Shown here one piece after another: positions 45,156 through 53,612 of a DNA stretch of 64,000 nt. The stretch's first letter is position 1, and each line of letters opens with the position of its first letter. The stretch is taken from NCBI RefSeq assembly GCF_001753205.1, contig NZ_CP017560.1, forward strand, positions 1,860,001 through 1,924,000. Direction: 5' to 3'. A program made the translations under genes and the position numbers. The notes under the pieces were generated by a model. The model was given only the letters and a program-made list of their open reading frames with translations. It ran no database searches and was not told the DNA's origin. Source of the stretch: Sporosarcina ureilytica. Its GTDB lineage: Bacteria > Bacillota > Bacilli > Bacillales_A > Planococcaceae.

Positions 45156-45194
45156 AAAAAGCTAGTTCCGATTCATTAGGGAACTAGCTTTTTT
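45156..45194 (+). terminator. Terminator after gntP
   Basis: AAAAAGCTAGTTCC pairs perfectly with GGAACTAGCTTTTT over a ten-base loop, followed by a further T. Confidence 0.93.
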
Positions 45195-45281
45195 GTACAT
45201 TATTTTATTTATCATTTTAAAAACGTATAGGATCACTTGAATGTCTCAACCTACAGGAACGATAGAAATGGAGGGAAATAC

Positions 45282-45497
45282 ATGAGAAAATATATGTCAA
45301 GCGCTGGATTATCAATCATATTACTTGTAGGCTGTGCGAATAATGGGAACATGCAAGAAAGAAATGAATCTCCAACAAAATCAGTTTTTAAAGATACAGA
45401 AGATGCATGGAGAGATTTCGAAGGTCGAGATCTGAATAATCGTATGGGGGAGAATACGTATAATGACTACAGTGAAGTGTATAAAACTGTAGAATGA
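45282..45497 (+). CDS. Small predicted lipoprotein
   Basis: A 71-residue protein: short signal peptide with a VGC lipobox (LIILLVGC, C18), then a hydrophilic charged tail. ATG at 45282 is preferred over 45237 because GGAGGGAA precedes it. No family recognised. Confidence 0.75.
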   Translation: MRKYMSSAGLSIILLVGCANNGNMQERNESPTKSVFKDTEDAWRDFEGRDLNNRMGENTYNDYSEVYKTVE

Positions 45498-45551
45498 AGA
45501 GATAGTTCGTGAAATTTAACGTAATAGACGAACTGCTAATTATATATAAAA

Positions 45552-45577
45552 TACCCTCTTATGCGAGGGCATTTTAT
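45552..45577 (+). terminator. Terminator after the small lipoprotein gene
   Basis: CCCTC pairs with GAGGG, then ATTTTATT. Short but in the right place. Confidence 0.7.
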
Positions 45578-45608
45578 TCGTTAACATCTTGAACTGTCAT
45601 TTCCATTA

Positions 45609-46553
45609 CTAGTTGGTTTTGCTTGAGGTTTCTTTAGATGTTTTTTTACTGAAAGCCAGGATTAGAATTAAACCAAAAATACACGCAGTACCAATCCATT
45701 GATATATTCCGAAGGATTCCTGTAACCAAAATACAGTTGCTAGTACAGCAGCTAAAGGTTCCAAAGTGCCTAAAAGACTCGTTTCTTTTGGCAATAAAGT
45801 TTGTAAACTTTCAATATAAAACCAAAAGGCAATCATCGTACCAAACAAAATAACGAAAATTAAATAGACATAAGCTTCCATAGGTAAACTTATTAAATTG
45901 ATTTGCCAGGGAGGATGAACAAAACTCAAAACAATACCACCGATCATCATCGCCCAACCAACAACAACAAGTGAATCATAATATTTCAATAATGAAACAG
46001 CGTATAACGTATAAAACGCTAACGAACCGGCGGAAAGTACGCCCCAAACAATCGCTGGAAGCGGGACAGATAAATGACTAATTGAACCGTTCGTTAACAA
46101 TAAAAAGCACCCGATTAATGCAAGCGTGATTGCAACGACATCTTTTGGAGTCAGAACTGTTTGTTTTCTAATTGTTAAATAAATAATAATCATTGCGGGC
46201 GCTAAATATTGTAAAAGGGTTGCTACGGCTGCATTCCCGTGTTGAATGGATGCCATATATGTATACTGAACAGCGAGCATTCCAAGTAACCCAAAAGTAG
46301 TTAGCTGGAAAGCGGTTCGTTTATGTTTCCAAATATCAAGTATTTGCCTGCGGTCCTTCCAAAAATATTGAACTGATAAAAGTAAAAAACCTGCAATTAG
46401 TAATCGAGTGGAGACGAGCCAGTTCACCTCGATAGAATAATCTTGAAAAAGCTTTTGCGCAACGGTACCCCCTACGCCCCAAAAAATTGCTCCTGTAATG
46501 ACAAGGAAAAACCCCATTGTTCTATTTTGTTTAATTGCTGTCAAATATGCCAC
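45609..46553 (-). CDS. EamA/DMT family transporter
   Basis: A 314-residue protein with ten predicted spans in two homologous EamA halves. The start [25 protein letters not shown], a [16 protein letters not shown] segment in the first half and [35 protein letters not shown] in the second half are typical of drug/metabolite exporters. Substrate unknown. Confidence 0.9.
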   Translation of the reverse strand: MAYLTAIKQNRTMGFFLVITGAIFWGVGGTVAQKLFQDYSIEVNWLVSTRLLIAGFLLLSVQYFWKDRRQILDIWKHKRTAFQLTTFGLLGMLAVQYTYMASIQHGNAAVATLLQYLAPAMIIIYLTIRKQTVLTPKDVVAITLALIGCFLLLTNGSISHLSVPLPAIVWGVLSAGSLAFYTLYAVSLLKYYDSLVVVGWAMMIGGIVLSFVHPPWQINLISLPMEAYVYLIFVILFGTMIAFWFYIESLQTLLPKETSLLGTLEPLAAVLATVFWLQESFGIYQWIGTACIFGLILILAFSKKTSKETSSKTN

Positions 46554-46626
46554 CTACCAAATAAAGTCATTAGACCTATTGTAATCGACTTTAAGAAAGA
46601 TTGATAGTAACGAAAACATATGTACG

Positions 46627-46667
46627 TAAAAAGGACCTTTCCGAAAATAAGCTTTTCGAGAAGGTCC
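46627..46667 (-). terminator. Terminator of the LysM-GH18 gene
   Basis: On the minus strand GGACCTTCTCGAAAA pairs with TTTTCGGAAAGGTCC around a small loop, followed by TTTTTAC. Confidence 0.85.
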
Positions 46668-46673
46668 ATGTTG

Positions 46674-47948
46674 TTAGATTCTTTTTCTAATTATAAAGTT
46701 ATCTTCCAGAAGCAACCAATTTTGCGGGAATGGATAGCCGAGTACCCAGTAGCTGATGCCACGCAAATTATATGCTTTAACTAAATCAAATTTCGCCTGT
46801 GCACTGCGAGCATCTTCAAACCATACTTCGTGTTGTTGTCCCTCGTTATCGGTATACCGGAAAAAAGGAGTTTGCGCTACTTCATCATATTGAATAGCAG
46901 CTTCGAATTCAGTAGCCCTGCGAACAGCCTCTTGCTGACTAAACGTTTCCGCTTCTTGGCCTTCAACATGAGGGATGCGCCAATCGCGGGCATAAATTTG
47001 AAAACCTAAAAAAATTTTGTCTCTCGGAATGACAGTAACCGCATAATCGAGGACTCTTTTAATTTGATTGATTGGTGAAATTGCTTGTGGCGGTCCAAAT
47101 CGATACCCCCATTCGTACGTCATCAATATGACGAAATCAACAATTCTTCCGTGTGCTTCGTAATCATGCGCTTCATATAACAGACCTTTCTGTTCGGCGC
47201 TTGTTTTCGGGGCAACAGCAGTGGAAACAAAATATCCTTCAGGATGGAGTCTGTCTACTGTTCTTTGCAAAAACTGATTGTAGTTTTCACGATCAGAAGG
47301 TTGCACGTTTTCAAAATCGATATTAATCCCGGCATAGCCTTTTTCTTTCATAACAGCCAAAAGATTTGTTAATAATTTATTTTGAGTAGTAGGATTTGCT
47401 AAAAGTGCATGAGCGAGTTGAGTGCCGGTTTCTGTTGCACTAAAGTTTGTTAGGCATAAAACAGGAACGACTCTCTCTTCATAGGCTGCTCTAATAATCG
47501 CAGCGTCGTCCATTTCATTTAAAGTCCCGTCTTCATTAAAGCTGTACGTAAATGGCATACAATACGTAAGATCTGGTCCAACTTCATGAATTTCATTCGC
47601 GCCAACTTCTCCGGGATTGAGTGTGTATGCATTTACATCTATGACAGGTTTACGAGGTGGAATGGTTAATCTTGTGCCTGGTTGTAAGATCATATTGGGA
47701 TTCTGAATGAAGTTTGCTTGAATAATCGATTGTAAAGGCACGTTGTACCGTGCGGCAATTTGCCATAAACTTTCCCCGGGTTGGACGATATGTTGCTGTT
47801 CCGGGGTTGGTATCACAAGGGCCATGCCAACAACCAATGCATCTGGATTTTCTAATTCATTGGCATTTTCAATTTGTTCAACTGTCACTTGAAATTGTTG
47901 GGCAATTTTTGACAATGTATCTCCACTTTGAGTTACGTAGATTTCCAT
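46674..47948 (-). CDS. LysM-GH18 spore-cortex type N-acetylglucosaminidase (SleL/YaaH-like)
   Basis: A 424-residue protein without a classical signal peptide, as in SleL/YaaH. Two LysM repeats (2-48, VTQSGDTLSKIAQQFQVTVEQI, and 52-98, IVQPGESLWQIAARYNVPL) are followed by a GH18 domain. The acidic catalytic motif is GINIDFENVQ, with a conserved VILMTYEWGYRFGPPQAISP stretch. B. subtilis relatives are spore-coat or cortex fragment lytic enzymes acting in germination. Sigma-E/K promoter not assessed. Confidence 0.9.
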   Translation of the reverse strand: MEIYVTQSGDTLSKIAQQFQVTVEQIENANELENPDALVVGMALVIPTPEQQHIVQPGESLWQIAARYNVPLQSIIQANFIQNPNMILQPGTRLTIPPRKPVIDVNAYTLNPGEVGANEIHEVGPDLTYCMPFTYSFNEDGTLNEMDDAAIIRAAYEERVVPVLCLTNFSATETGTQLAHALLANPTTQNKLLTNLLAVMKEKGYAGINIDFENVQPSDRENYNQFLQRTVDRLHPEGYFVSTAVAPKTSAEQKGLLYEAHDYEAHGRIVDFVILMTYEWGYRFGPPQAISPINQIKRVLDYAVTVIPRDKIFLGFQIYARDWRIPHVEGQEAETFSQQEAVRRATEFEAAIQYDEVAQTPFFRYTDNEGQQHEVWFEDARSAQAKFDLVKAYNLRGISYWVLGYPFPQNWLLLEDNFIIRKRI

Positions 47949-48078
47949 TTGCTTCTCTCCTTAATTCATCATCTCTACTATGCTATTCTAAGGGAAGTCA
48001 AGATATCATTACCTATACAAAAATAGAAAAATTAACGAGTATATTGAAAGAATACTTGAAAAGGAATGAGGGAAAGGG

Positions 48079-48789
48079 ATGGCTGGAAAAACAGCATCGA
48101 CGTTTATCATGTTTTCTTCTTCTCATGTTATTGCAATCATTACGATTATTTTTTCTGTTCTGCTCGTTTTGTTATTCAGCAAACGTGGGGCGATAAACCG
48201 ACAACACGAGCAATGGTTTCAACGGATTTTTGCATTGTCTCTGTTAGCGACGGAATGGCTTTATTATGTATGGATGACAATAACGGCGAACTGGAATGTT
48301 AGCCATTCATTACCGCTTGAATTATGTAGTATTAGTCTATACGTGGCAATCGTCTTATTATGGACGAATCATCGAAAACTTTATCCTTTTGTCTTTTTTG
48401 CAGGTGTTGGAGGAGCACTTCAGGCAATTGTCACACCAGATTTAGAACTTGGTTTTCCACATTTTAGATTTTTCCATTTTTTCTATACACATGGCGGAAT
48501 TATTCTAACAGCATTTTTTTTTACATGGATAAAGGGTCATCGACCAACGTTAAAAGGCATTATTCAAACGATTATAGCTATAAACGCCATCGCAGTCCTT
48601 GTCTATCTCATTAATATAATCGTCAATGGCAATTATATGTTTTTAAAAATAAAGCCTAAAAATGGAAGTTTACTTGACTATTTAGGCTCTTATCCTTGGT
48701 ATCTACTATCTTTAGAAGGAATTGCCCTCATTACTTTTCTTCTGATGTGGTTGCTTTTCAGAAGAAAGGGTGTATCTGAGACGTTATAG
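48079..48789 (+). CDS. ywaF: TIGR02206/YwaF-type membrane protein
   Basis: A 236-residue integral membrane protein with seven spans. The pattern FSSSHVIAII, then LPLELCSISLYVAI, HFFYTHGGII and the basic end matches the YwaF (TIGR02206) family, whose function is unknown. GAGGGAAAGG precedes ATG at 48079. Confidence 0.85.
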   Translation: MAGKTASTFIMFSSSHVIAIITIIFSVLLVLLFSKRGAINRQHEQWFQRIFALSLLATEWLYYVWMTITANWNVSHSLPLELCSISLYVAIVLLWTNHRKLYPFVFFAGVGGALQAIVTPDLELGFPHFRFFHFFYTHGGIILTAFFFTWIKGHRPTLKGIIQTIIAINAIAVLVYLINIIVNGNYMFLKIKPKNGSLLDYLGSYPWYLLSLEGIALITFLLMWLLFRRKGVSETL

Positions 48790-48791
48790 GC

Positions 48792-49211
48792 TCACCAATA
48801 TAATTTCATTTCCAATAAACAACATCCATTCTTGTATTCTTTACTGAAAATTTCGATGTGAATACCCGAAGGACTATATGTTGCCTTTACTTTTAACTTA
48901 ATTCCAGTAGAGGCAATCAATTCATCTACTTTTTGCTGGTTGGATAATTGCGCTTCATGCATGAGTGTATGTGCAAAATCTGGTGATTCCAGAATTTTTT
49001 CAATCAGTAATTGAGCATCTTTTAATAAAACCTCATATTCTTTTGCAGATGCATTCAATCGGTTCGTATTGACAGGCGGGAATAAATGTTGTTCAGAATT
49101 TGGATGTTCAATTTGCAGTAAAGGATTATTGCGATAAGCCGTTCGCTTATGATTGTCGCTATTTCTAGGATGATTTGGAAAGTTATGTGCGTAACGAGAG
49201 AGGTAATGCAT
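48792..49211 (-). CDS. Uncharacterised protein of 139 residues
   Basis: A soluble protein with a strongly basic, Asn- and His-rich first 50 residues (YAHNFPNHPRNSDNHKR), a middle helical part (LNASAKEYEVLLKDAQLLIEKILESPDFAHTLMHE) and a beta-rich end with KYNGCC-like cysteines (KNGCCLLEMK). TAGGAGGA precedes ATG at 49211. Its stop lies 2 bases from the YwaF-type stop. I do not recognise a family. Confidence 0.7.
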   Translation of the reverse strand: MHYLSRYAHNFPNHPRNSDNHKRTAYRNNPLLQIEHPNSEQHLFPPVNTNRLNASAKEYEVLLKDAQLLIEKILESPDFAHTLMHEAQLSNQQKVDELIASTGIKLKVKATYSPSGIHIEIFSKEYKNGCCLLEMKLYW

Positions 49212-49339
49212 AAAATCCTCCTATCCTTGTTATCGTTAACGTATACTATGTATAGTGAAAAAATCATATTCATGATGATGACTGGTTGAATCGGTTATAA
49301 TATAGTAATGAAAGTGATTTAGAAAAGGTGGCGTGTTAG

Positions 49340-50371
49340 ATGTCTCATTCCATACATCAACGAAAAACAGAACATATACAAATTTCATTAGAAGAACATG
49401 TGACGGGAAATGCAATTACGACTGGGTTTGAAAAAGTCGGGTTCGTACATAATGCTTTACCAGAAATCGATTTTAACGAAATAACAATTGAAACGAATTT
49501 TTTACAAAATAGCTGTAAAACTCCTTTTTTAATTAGTTCAATGACGGGCGGCGCAAAGTTTGCAGGAACGATTAACCATCATTTGGCGGAGGCAGCTGAA
49601 GAAAAAGGATGGGCATTTGCATTAGGGTCGACGCGCGCAATGATCGAGAGTGAAGCATATCGCTCTTCATTTCAATTAAGAAAAATTGCTCCGACAATCC
49701 CAATTATTGCAAATCTAGGGGCAGTACAGTTAAATTACGGTTTTGGTGCAGAAGAATGCAAGAAAATAATAGAGTGGACAGAGTCGAATGCACTCGTTTT
49801 GCATTTAAATAGCATCCAAGAAGTGATTCAACCTGAAGGAGATGTAAATTTTAAAGGGTTATTAAACAAAATTGAAAAACTGACATCATCTTTATCTGTT
49901 CCGGTCGGTGTGAAAGAGGTAGGTTGGGGAATTGACGGTCAAACCGCGAAGAAATTGAATGAAGTAGGGATTTCTTTTATTGATGTTGCGGGTGCTGGTG
50001 GCACTTCGTGGAGTCAAGTAGAGAAATATCGGACAACAGATGACCTCAAAAGAATTGCAGCTGAAGCATTTACAGAGTGGGGGATTCCTACTGTAAATTG
50101 TATCCAATCCGTTAGAAGTGCACTTTCTCATGTCCCGCTTATTGCGAGTGGGGGCGTAAAAAACGGTGTAGAGGCGGCAAAAGCGATTGCGTTGGGTGCC
50201 GATATGGTTGGATTCGGTCGTTCAATTTTAAAAGAAGCCACTACCTCAACTGAAGAAGTATTAAAAGTGATGGAAGCACGAGAATTAGAATTGAAAATTG
50301 CGATGTTTGGCATTGGTGCGGGATCCTTAGAAGCATTGAAAAATACAGACCGCTTGACCATTTCAAAATAA
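49340..50371 (+). CDS. fni: Isopentenyl-diphosphate delta-isomerase, type 2 (FMN)
   Basis: A 343-residue FMN- and NADPH-dependent isomerase that interconverts isopentenyl and dimethylallyl diphosphate. Seen: the RKTEHIQI start, SSMTGG (FMN), LGSTRAMIE, the HLNSIQE substrate loop with QPEGD, VKEVGWGI, DVAGAGGTSW and the ASGGVKNGVEAAKAIALGADMVGFGR end. It is typical of Bacillales that use the MEP pathway. Confidence 0.95.
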   Translation: MSHSIHQRKTEHIQISLEEHVTGNAITTGFEKVGFVHNALPEIDFNEITIETNFLQNSCKTPFLISSMTGGAKFAGTINHHLAEAAEEKGWAFALGSTRAMIESEAYRSSFQLRKIAPTIPIIANLGAVQLNYGFGAEECKKIIEWTESNALVLHLNSIQEVIQPEGDVNFKGLLNKIEKLTSSLSVPVGVKEVGWGIDGQTAKKLNEVGISFIDVAGAGGTSWSQVEKYRTTDDLKRIAAEAFTEWGIPTVNCIQSVRSALSHVPLIASGGVKNGVEAAKAIALGADMVGFGRSILKEATTSTEEVLKVMEARELELKIAMFGIGAGSLEALKNTDRLTISK

Positions 50372-50455
50372 AATAAACTTTTCTTTTTCGTCAATTTTTT
50401 CGTTGCCTCGTCATTTACTAGATAGAAACGTTTTTCTAGTAAGGAGAGGATTCAA

Positions 50456-50611
50456 GTGGCGAAAAGAAATCGAGGTAAATCATTAAAAAAACTTCCTGCC
50501 CGCGGACGTGGCAACTGTCCAACATGCTATCGAAAGCGGATTAAATTATTGTATCCACGCCATACAGAAAATGGAACGATTGATGTTTGTAAAAATTGTA
50601 GGGAGAAGTAA
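50456..50611 (+). CDS. 51-residue zinc-ribbon-like microprotein
   Basis: GTG at 50456 behind AAGGAGAGG opens a 51-codon gene. The first 20 residues are basic (AKRNRGKSLKKLPARGRG) and then come two CxxC pairs, CPTC (21-24) and CKNC (45-48), spaced by 20 residues, with no hydrophobic stretch. This is the shape of a ribosome- or RNA-associated zinc ribbon. A terminator follows. It is too short for most gene finders. Confidence 0.78.
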   Translation: MAKRNRGKSLKKLPARGRGNCPTCYRKRIKLLYPRHTENGTIDVCKNCREK

Positions 50612-50625
50612 TACATCTCAGCAAG

Positions 50626-50665
50626 AAAATCCGTCTTGACATTGATTTGTCAGACGGATTTTTTG
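50626..50665 (+). terminator. Terminator after the zinc-ribbon gene
   Basis: AAATCCGTCTTGACA pairs with TGTCAGACGGATTT over a six-base loop, followed by TTTT. Confidence 0.9.
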
Positions 50666-50755
50666 AATCCTTTGTAAAAGCAATTCGTATAATAATAAAA
50701 GAAGAAATTTACGGGGGATTAGCTATGGAATTCATCCCCTTCCGACAAGGAGACG

Positions 50756-50801
50756 CCATCTGATTTGTGTTACGGTGCTTTAGCACCAACAATTCAGGTG
50801 G
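50756..50801 (+). repeat. Left-end hairpin of the TnpB element
   Basis: CCATCTGA pairs with TCAGGTGG (G-U at one pair); an inner hairpin GGTGCTTTAGCACC sits in its loop. The same stem sequence is repeated at the right end. Confidence 0.65.
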
Positions 50802-50911
50802 GGAGGAATTGTCGTCGCTGACAAGCGAAAGATTTCTAGCTTGCCCACCTCTCTATTGTCACAATACTCCGCCAATGATATAATTAAACAAATGAAATGG
50901 GGTGAACACCA

Positions 50912-52027
50912 ATGACGACAATTACGGCTAAAATTCAAATTTACGTGCCTGACCATGACGTTGAAATCCTTAAATCAACAACAAATACTTACCGACAGGC
51001 ATGTAATTGGTTAAGTGAAAAAATCTTTCAAACGAAAGTGCTGAATCTGGTTAATTTAAACAATCTGTACTATAAAAACCTTCGTGAAATCTTCGGCTTA
51101 AAAAGCCAAATGGCACAATCGGCAATAAGAACGGTTGTTGCTAGATATAAATCCGCCAAATCAAACGGTCATAAATGGTCCCAAGTTCATTTTCAGCTGC
51201 CCGAATATGATCTCGTTTGGAATCGTGATTACTCGCTCAATCAAGACGTATTTTCAGTCAACACTTTAAGTGGTCGTTTAAAGCTCAAGTTCGAGAAAAA
51301 AGCAATGAAACGTTATTTTAATGGTACTTGGAAATTTGGGACAGCTAAACTTGTCCATCAATTTAACAAATGGTTTCTTCACATCCCCATGACTAAAAAA
51401 TTTGCGAAACTAGACCAACGAAACGTAAATCATGTTGTCGGCATTGATCTCGGTGTAAACTTTCTCGCAACCACTTACGATAGCCACGGTAAAACAACCT
51501 TTTTCAGCGGCAAACAAATTAAACAGAAGCGCGGACAATATAAAGCACTGCGCAAACAACTCGCCAAAAAACAAACCGCTTCAGCACGTTCGAGAATCAA
51601 AGTAATTGGTTCAAGAGAAAACCGTTATGTGACGGATGTCAATCATCAAATCACAAAGGCACTCGTTGAACGCTACCCAAGAGGGACTTGTTTTGTGCTC
51701 GAAGATTTGACAGGTGTACGTAAGGCGACTGAAAAAGTGTGCGTTAAAAATAGATACGTAAACGTGTCCTGGGCATTCCATCAATTTCGCGAAATGTTAA
51801 CATACAAAGCAGCGATGAATGGACGATTAGTCATCGTTGTAAACCCTGCTTATACATCTCAAACATGTCCAAAATGCGGACACAGGGAGAAAGCAAATCG
51901 CAATAAGAGAACGCATACTTTTTGTTGTAAAAACTGCACATACACATCAAATGATGACCGTATTGGCGCAATGAATCTCCACGATAAAGGAATTAAAACT
52001 TTGCGTGGCGGTACGATTTTGGCATGA
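50912..52027 (+). CDS. tnpB: TnpB, RNA-guided nuclease of IS605-type elements
   Basis: A 371-residue OrfB/TnpB protein. Catalytic acid residues D179 (GIDLGVNFLAT), E264 (VLEDLTGVR) and D349 (NDDRIGAMN) lie in the RuvC-like core, and a zinc finger has CPKC (319-322) and CKNC (339-342). The family is known as RNA-guided DNA nuclease ancestral to Cas12. All key residues are intact, so the protein may be active. ATG at 50912 follows GGGGTG. The end of the gene continues into the candidate guide-RNA region. Confidence 0.95.
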   Translation: MTTITAKIQIYVPDHDVEILKSTTNTYRQACNWLSEKIFQTKVLNLVNLNNLYYKNLREIFGLKSQMAQSAIRTVVARYKSAKSNGHKWSQVHFQLPEYDLVWNRDYSLNQDVFSVNTLSGRLKLKFEKKAMKRYFNGTWKFGTAKLVHQFNKWFLHIPMTKKFAKLDQRNVNHVVGIDLGVNFLATTYDSHGKTTFFSGKQIKQKRGQYKALRKQLAKKQTASARSRIKVIGSRENRYVTDVNHQITKALVERYPRGTCFVLEDLTGVRKATEKVCVKNRYVNVSWAFHQFREMLTYKAAMNGRLVIVVNPAYTSQTCPKCGHREKANRNKRTHTFCCKNCTYTSNDDRIGAMNLHDKGIKTLRGGTILA

Positions 52028-52245
52028 CCAATATCGTAAGGGCGAAGTCAACCGTCCTGTGTATCTTATATCAAATAAGATACAGATATATCCTCAATTT
52101 AAGGTAGGAGTACTTTGTACGTTCGCACTACTGGAGAGATATAAGTGTAAACCCGTTTAGCGAGGGCTAACGGGCGGTAATCTAGTATTGCCGACACAAG
52201 CTCCATCTGAAAAGCGTAAAGTCGAAGACTTGCATTCAGGTGGAG
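52028..52245 (+). ncRNA. Candidate omega (guide scaffold) RNA region of the TnpB element
   Basis: In TnpB elements the scaffold RNA is transcribed from the end of tnpB through the right end, and the guide is the flanking DNA just past the right end. The 218 bases here are noncoding, contain several possible stems and finish with the right-end hairpin at 52201-52245. If this layout holds, the guide would begin about 52246-52251, inside the start of the next gene. Inference from family knowledge; transcription not shown. Confidence 0.45.
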
Positions 52246-52246
52246 T

Positions 52247-52885
52247 GTGTTGACCGTTAATTATCAATGGGGTATTTTTATTGCAATTGAGATTTTTTCA
52301 ATTGTTTCACTTTTATTATTTGGTTTCTTTCGTTATTTATTGAATAAGCAACACGTAAGTACAAATATGATCATTTCATTTATCGCTTTACTGCTGCTAG
52401 AAGGCCTGCTTGCAATCATAGTTTATACAGAAACAAAAGAAATTTCGACATTTCAAGTTGGCGTACTCATTTTTATTCTGTACGCTTGTACATTTGGTGT
52501 TTACGACTTTCTAAGATTGGATTGCTGGATGAGAAAGAAAATTGGTGAGTGGAGAAGAACATCTTTTTTAACCGAAAAAGATTATATGATATTGAAACGG
52601 CAAAAAAATCCGAAACACGTAGCGAAGAAATATCGTATTTCCTCAATAATTCATACGGTGATTTTTATTGTAGGTAAATGGAAATTATGGAGTTATGGCA
52701 CGAATAGTATGAGTGAAATGTTATCGTATATGAAAGATTGGTCGTGGTTTACGGAAGAGACGTATGAAGTATCCCCTTATGTGAATGAAACAGCTTATAA
52801 TATTGGCGTACTATGGATAATCGTGTTTGCTGTTGATTTTATTTATTCGTGGTCGTATACAGTTTTATCTAAAAAGAAAGATTAA
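52247..52885 (+). CDS. Membrane protein whose 5' end was changed by the TnpB element
   Basis: A 212-residue membrane protein with at least four spans (about 8-30, 38-60, 65-85 and near the end), and a large soluble loop with KDYMILKRQKNPKHVAKKYR. No family recognised. The frame begins GTG or TTG (52247 or 52250) in the element's right tip with no ribosome binding site, whereas on the far side of the element an orphan GGGGG plus ATG (50725) with only 13 codons remains. This suggests the element cut the gene away from its own start. Confidence 0.65.
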   Translation: MLTVNYQWGIFIAIEIFSIVSLLLFGFFRYLLNKQHVSTNMIISFIALLLLEGLLAIIVYTETKEISTFQVGVLIFILYACTFGVYDFLRLDCWMRKKIGEWRRTSFLTEKDYMILKRQKNPKHVAKKYRISSIIHTVIFIVGKWKLWSYGTNSMSEMLSYMKDWSWFTEETYEVSPYVNETAYNIGVLWIIVFAVDFIYSWSYTVLSKKKD

Positions 52886-53016
52886 ATTTCAATTTCAAGT
52901 CTATAAATATGATGTGTTCTTTTATATTATGAGTGCAAATTCTAAAAGTATGAAGAAAATTATTACGTATCATTTGTCCATTTCAAGGTCAAAATAGAAG
53001 TAAGGAGGTGGAAGAA

Positions 53017-53172
53017 ATGGCACAAGAGATTTTATGTGAAGTTAATAATTGTAAGTTTTGGAGTAACGGGAATAAATGTAGCGCAAAATCAATTTATGTT
53101 GTGAGCCAAAAAGGCAAACGAGCAAAAAGTAGTGAAGAAACGGATTGTAAAACATTTGTGCCAAGGGATTAA
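53017..53172 (+). CDS. DUF1540 domain protein, small cysteine-rich
   Basis: A 51-residue protein with cysteines at 7, 12, 21 and 44 (CEVNNCKFWSNGNKC, then ETDCKTF), the typical DUF1540 pattern, presumed to bind a metal. AAGGAGGTGG lies before ATG at 53017, so it is clearly translated. Family members are common small proteins of spore formers; role unknown. Confidence 0.88.
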   Translation: MAQEILCEVNNCKFWSNGNKCSAKSIYVVSQKGKRAKSSEETDCKTFVPRD

Positions 53173-53230
53173 AATTCTATCCTATTCGTATGAAATGCTT
53201 TTAAGGAATTTTATTATGGGAGGGAAGTTT

Positions 53231-53422
53231 ATGAAAGAAGAAGAATATAACCTGCTACCCAAACAAGTGGTGTCAGACAAGGCCATCACTAAAAAAGCGC
53301 CGAATATGAAAGAGGAAATTTCTATGGAGTTAGCGGAAATGGGCAATATGACACCTAAAAAAGAACCGATGACTCCGAATGCCCGTGACAAAAGAGAGCG
53401 AGAAAAGTGGTATAATAAGTAA
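53231..53422 (+). CDS. Small charged protein, 63 residues
   Basis: ATG at 53231 follows GGGAGGGAAG. The product is hydrophilic and rich in K, E and P (LLPKQVVSDKAITKKAPNMKEEI, then MTPNARDKREREKWYNK). No motif or family seen. It follows the DUF1540 gene by 58 bases and may share its transcript. Confidence 0.6.
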   Translation: MKEEEYNLLPKQVVSDKAITKKAPNMKEEISMELAEMGNMTPKKEPMTPNARDKREREKWYNK

Positions 53423-53426
53423 TATT

Positions 53427-53459
53427 AAGAAGTAACTACTATCCAAGTAGTTACTTCTT
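53427..53459. terminator. Symmetrical hairpin between two divergent small genes
   Basis: AAGAAGTAACTACT pairs perfectly (14 bp) with its complement around ATCCA. It has no T run on either side, so it may be a weak terminator or a different structural element. The stop codon of the minus-strand microORF lies inside its right arm. Confidence 0.6.
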
Positions 53460-53516
53460 AAATGATGCATACATAATATTATTACGTTCGGGGCGCTGTA
53501 TTATAATAAATTTCAT
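53451..53516 (-). CDS. Candidate 21-residue microORF
   Basis: On the minus strand GGAGGA lies six bases before ATG at 53516, opening a 21-codon frame starting MKFIIIQRPERNNIM. The stop is within the hairpin. Could be a real leader peptide or chance; there is no family evidence. Confidence 0.25.
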   Translation of the reverse strand: MKFIIIQRPERNNIMYASFKK

Positions 53517-53612
53517 AAGAATCCTCCATTCCAATTTTTATAACCAACACTATTAATCTGTTTATAGTTGTCAAGGAAAGGGGAAATAAACCATAATAAG
53601 GGGACGAACAAT

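Larger units (their letters stand above)
50740..52250 (+). mobile_element. TnpB-only IS605/IS1341-type insertion element
   Basis: A TnpB gene sits between two subterminal hairpins of the same sequence: CCATCTGA...TCAGGTGG at 50756-50801 and CTCCATCTGAA...TTCAGGTGGAG at 52201-52245. IS605-type ends carry such hairpins rather than inverted tips, and no target duplication is expected. No TnpA gene lies nearby, so it must rely on a TnpA elsewhere or is immobile. Exact ends are uncertain by about 20 bases. Confidence 0.75.
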
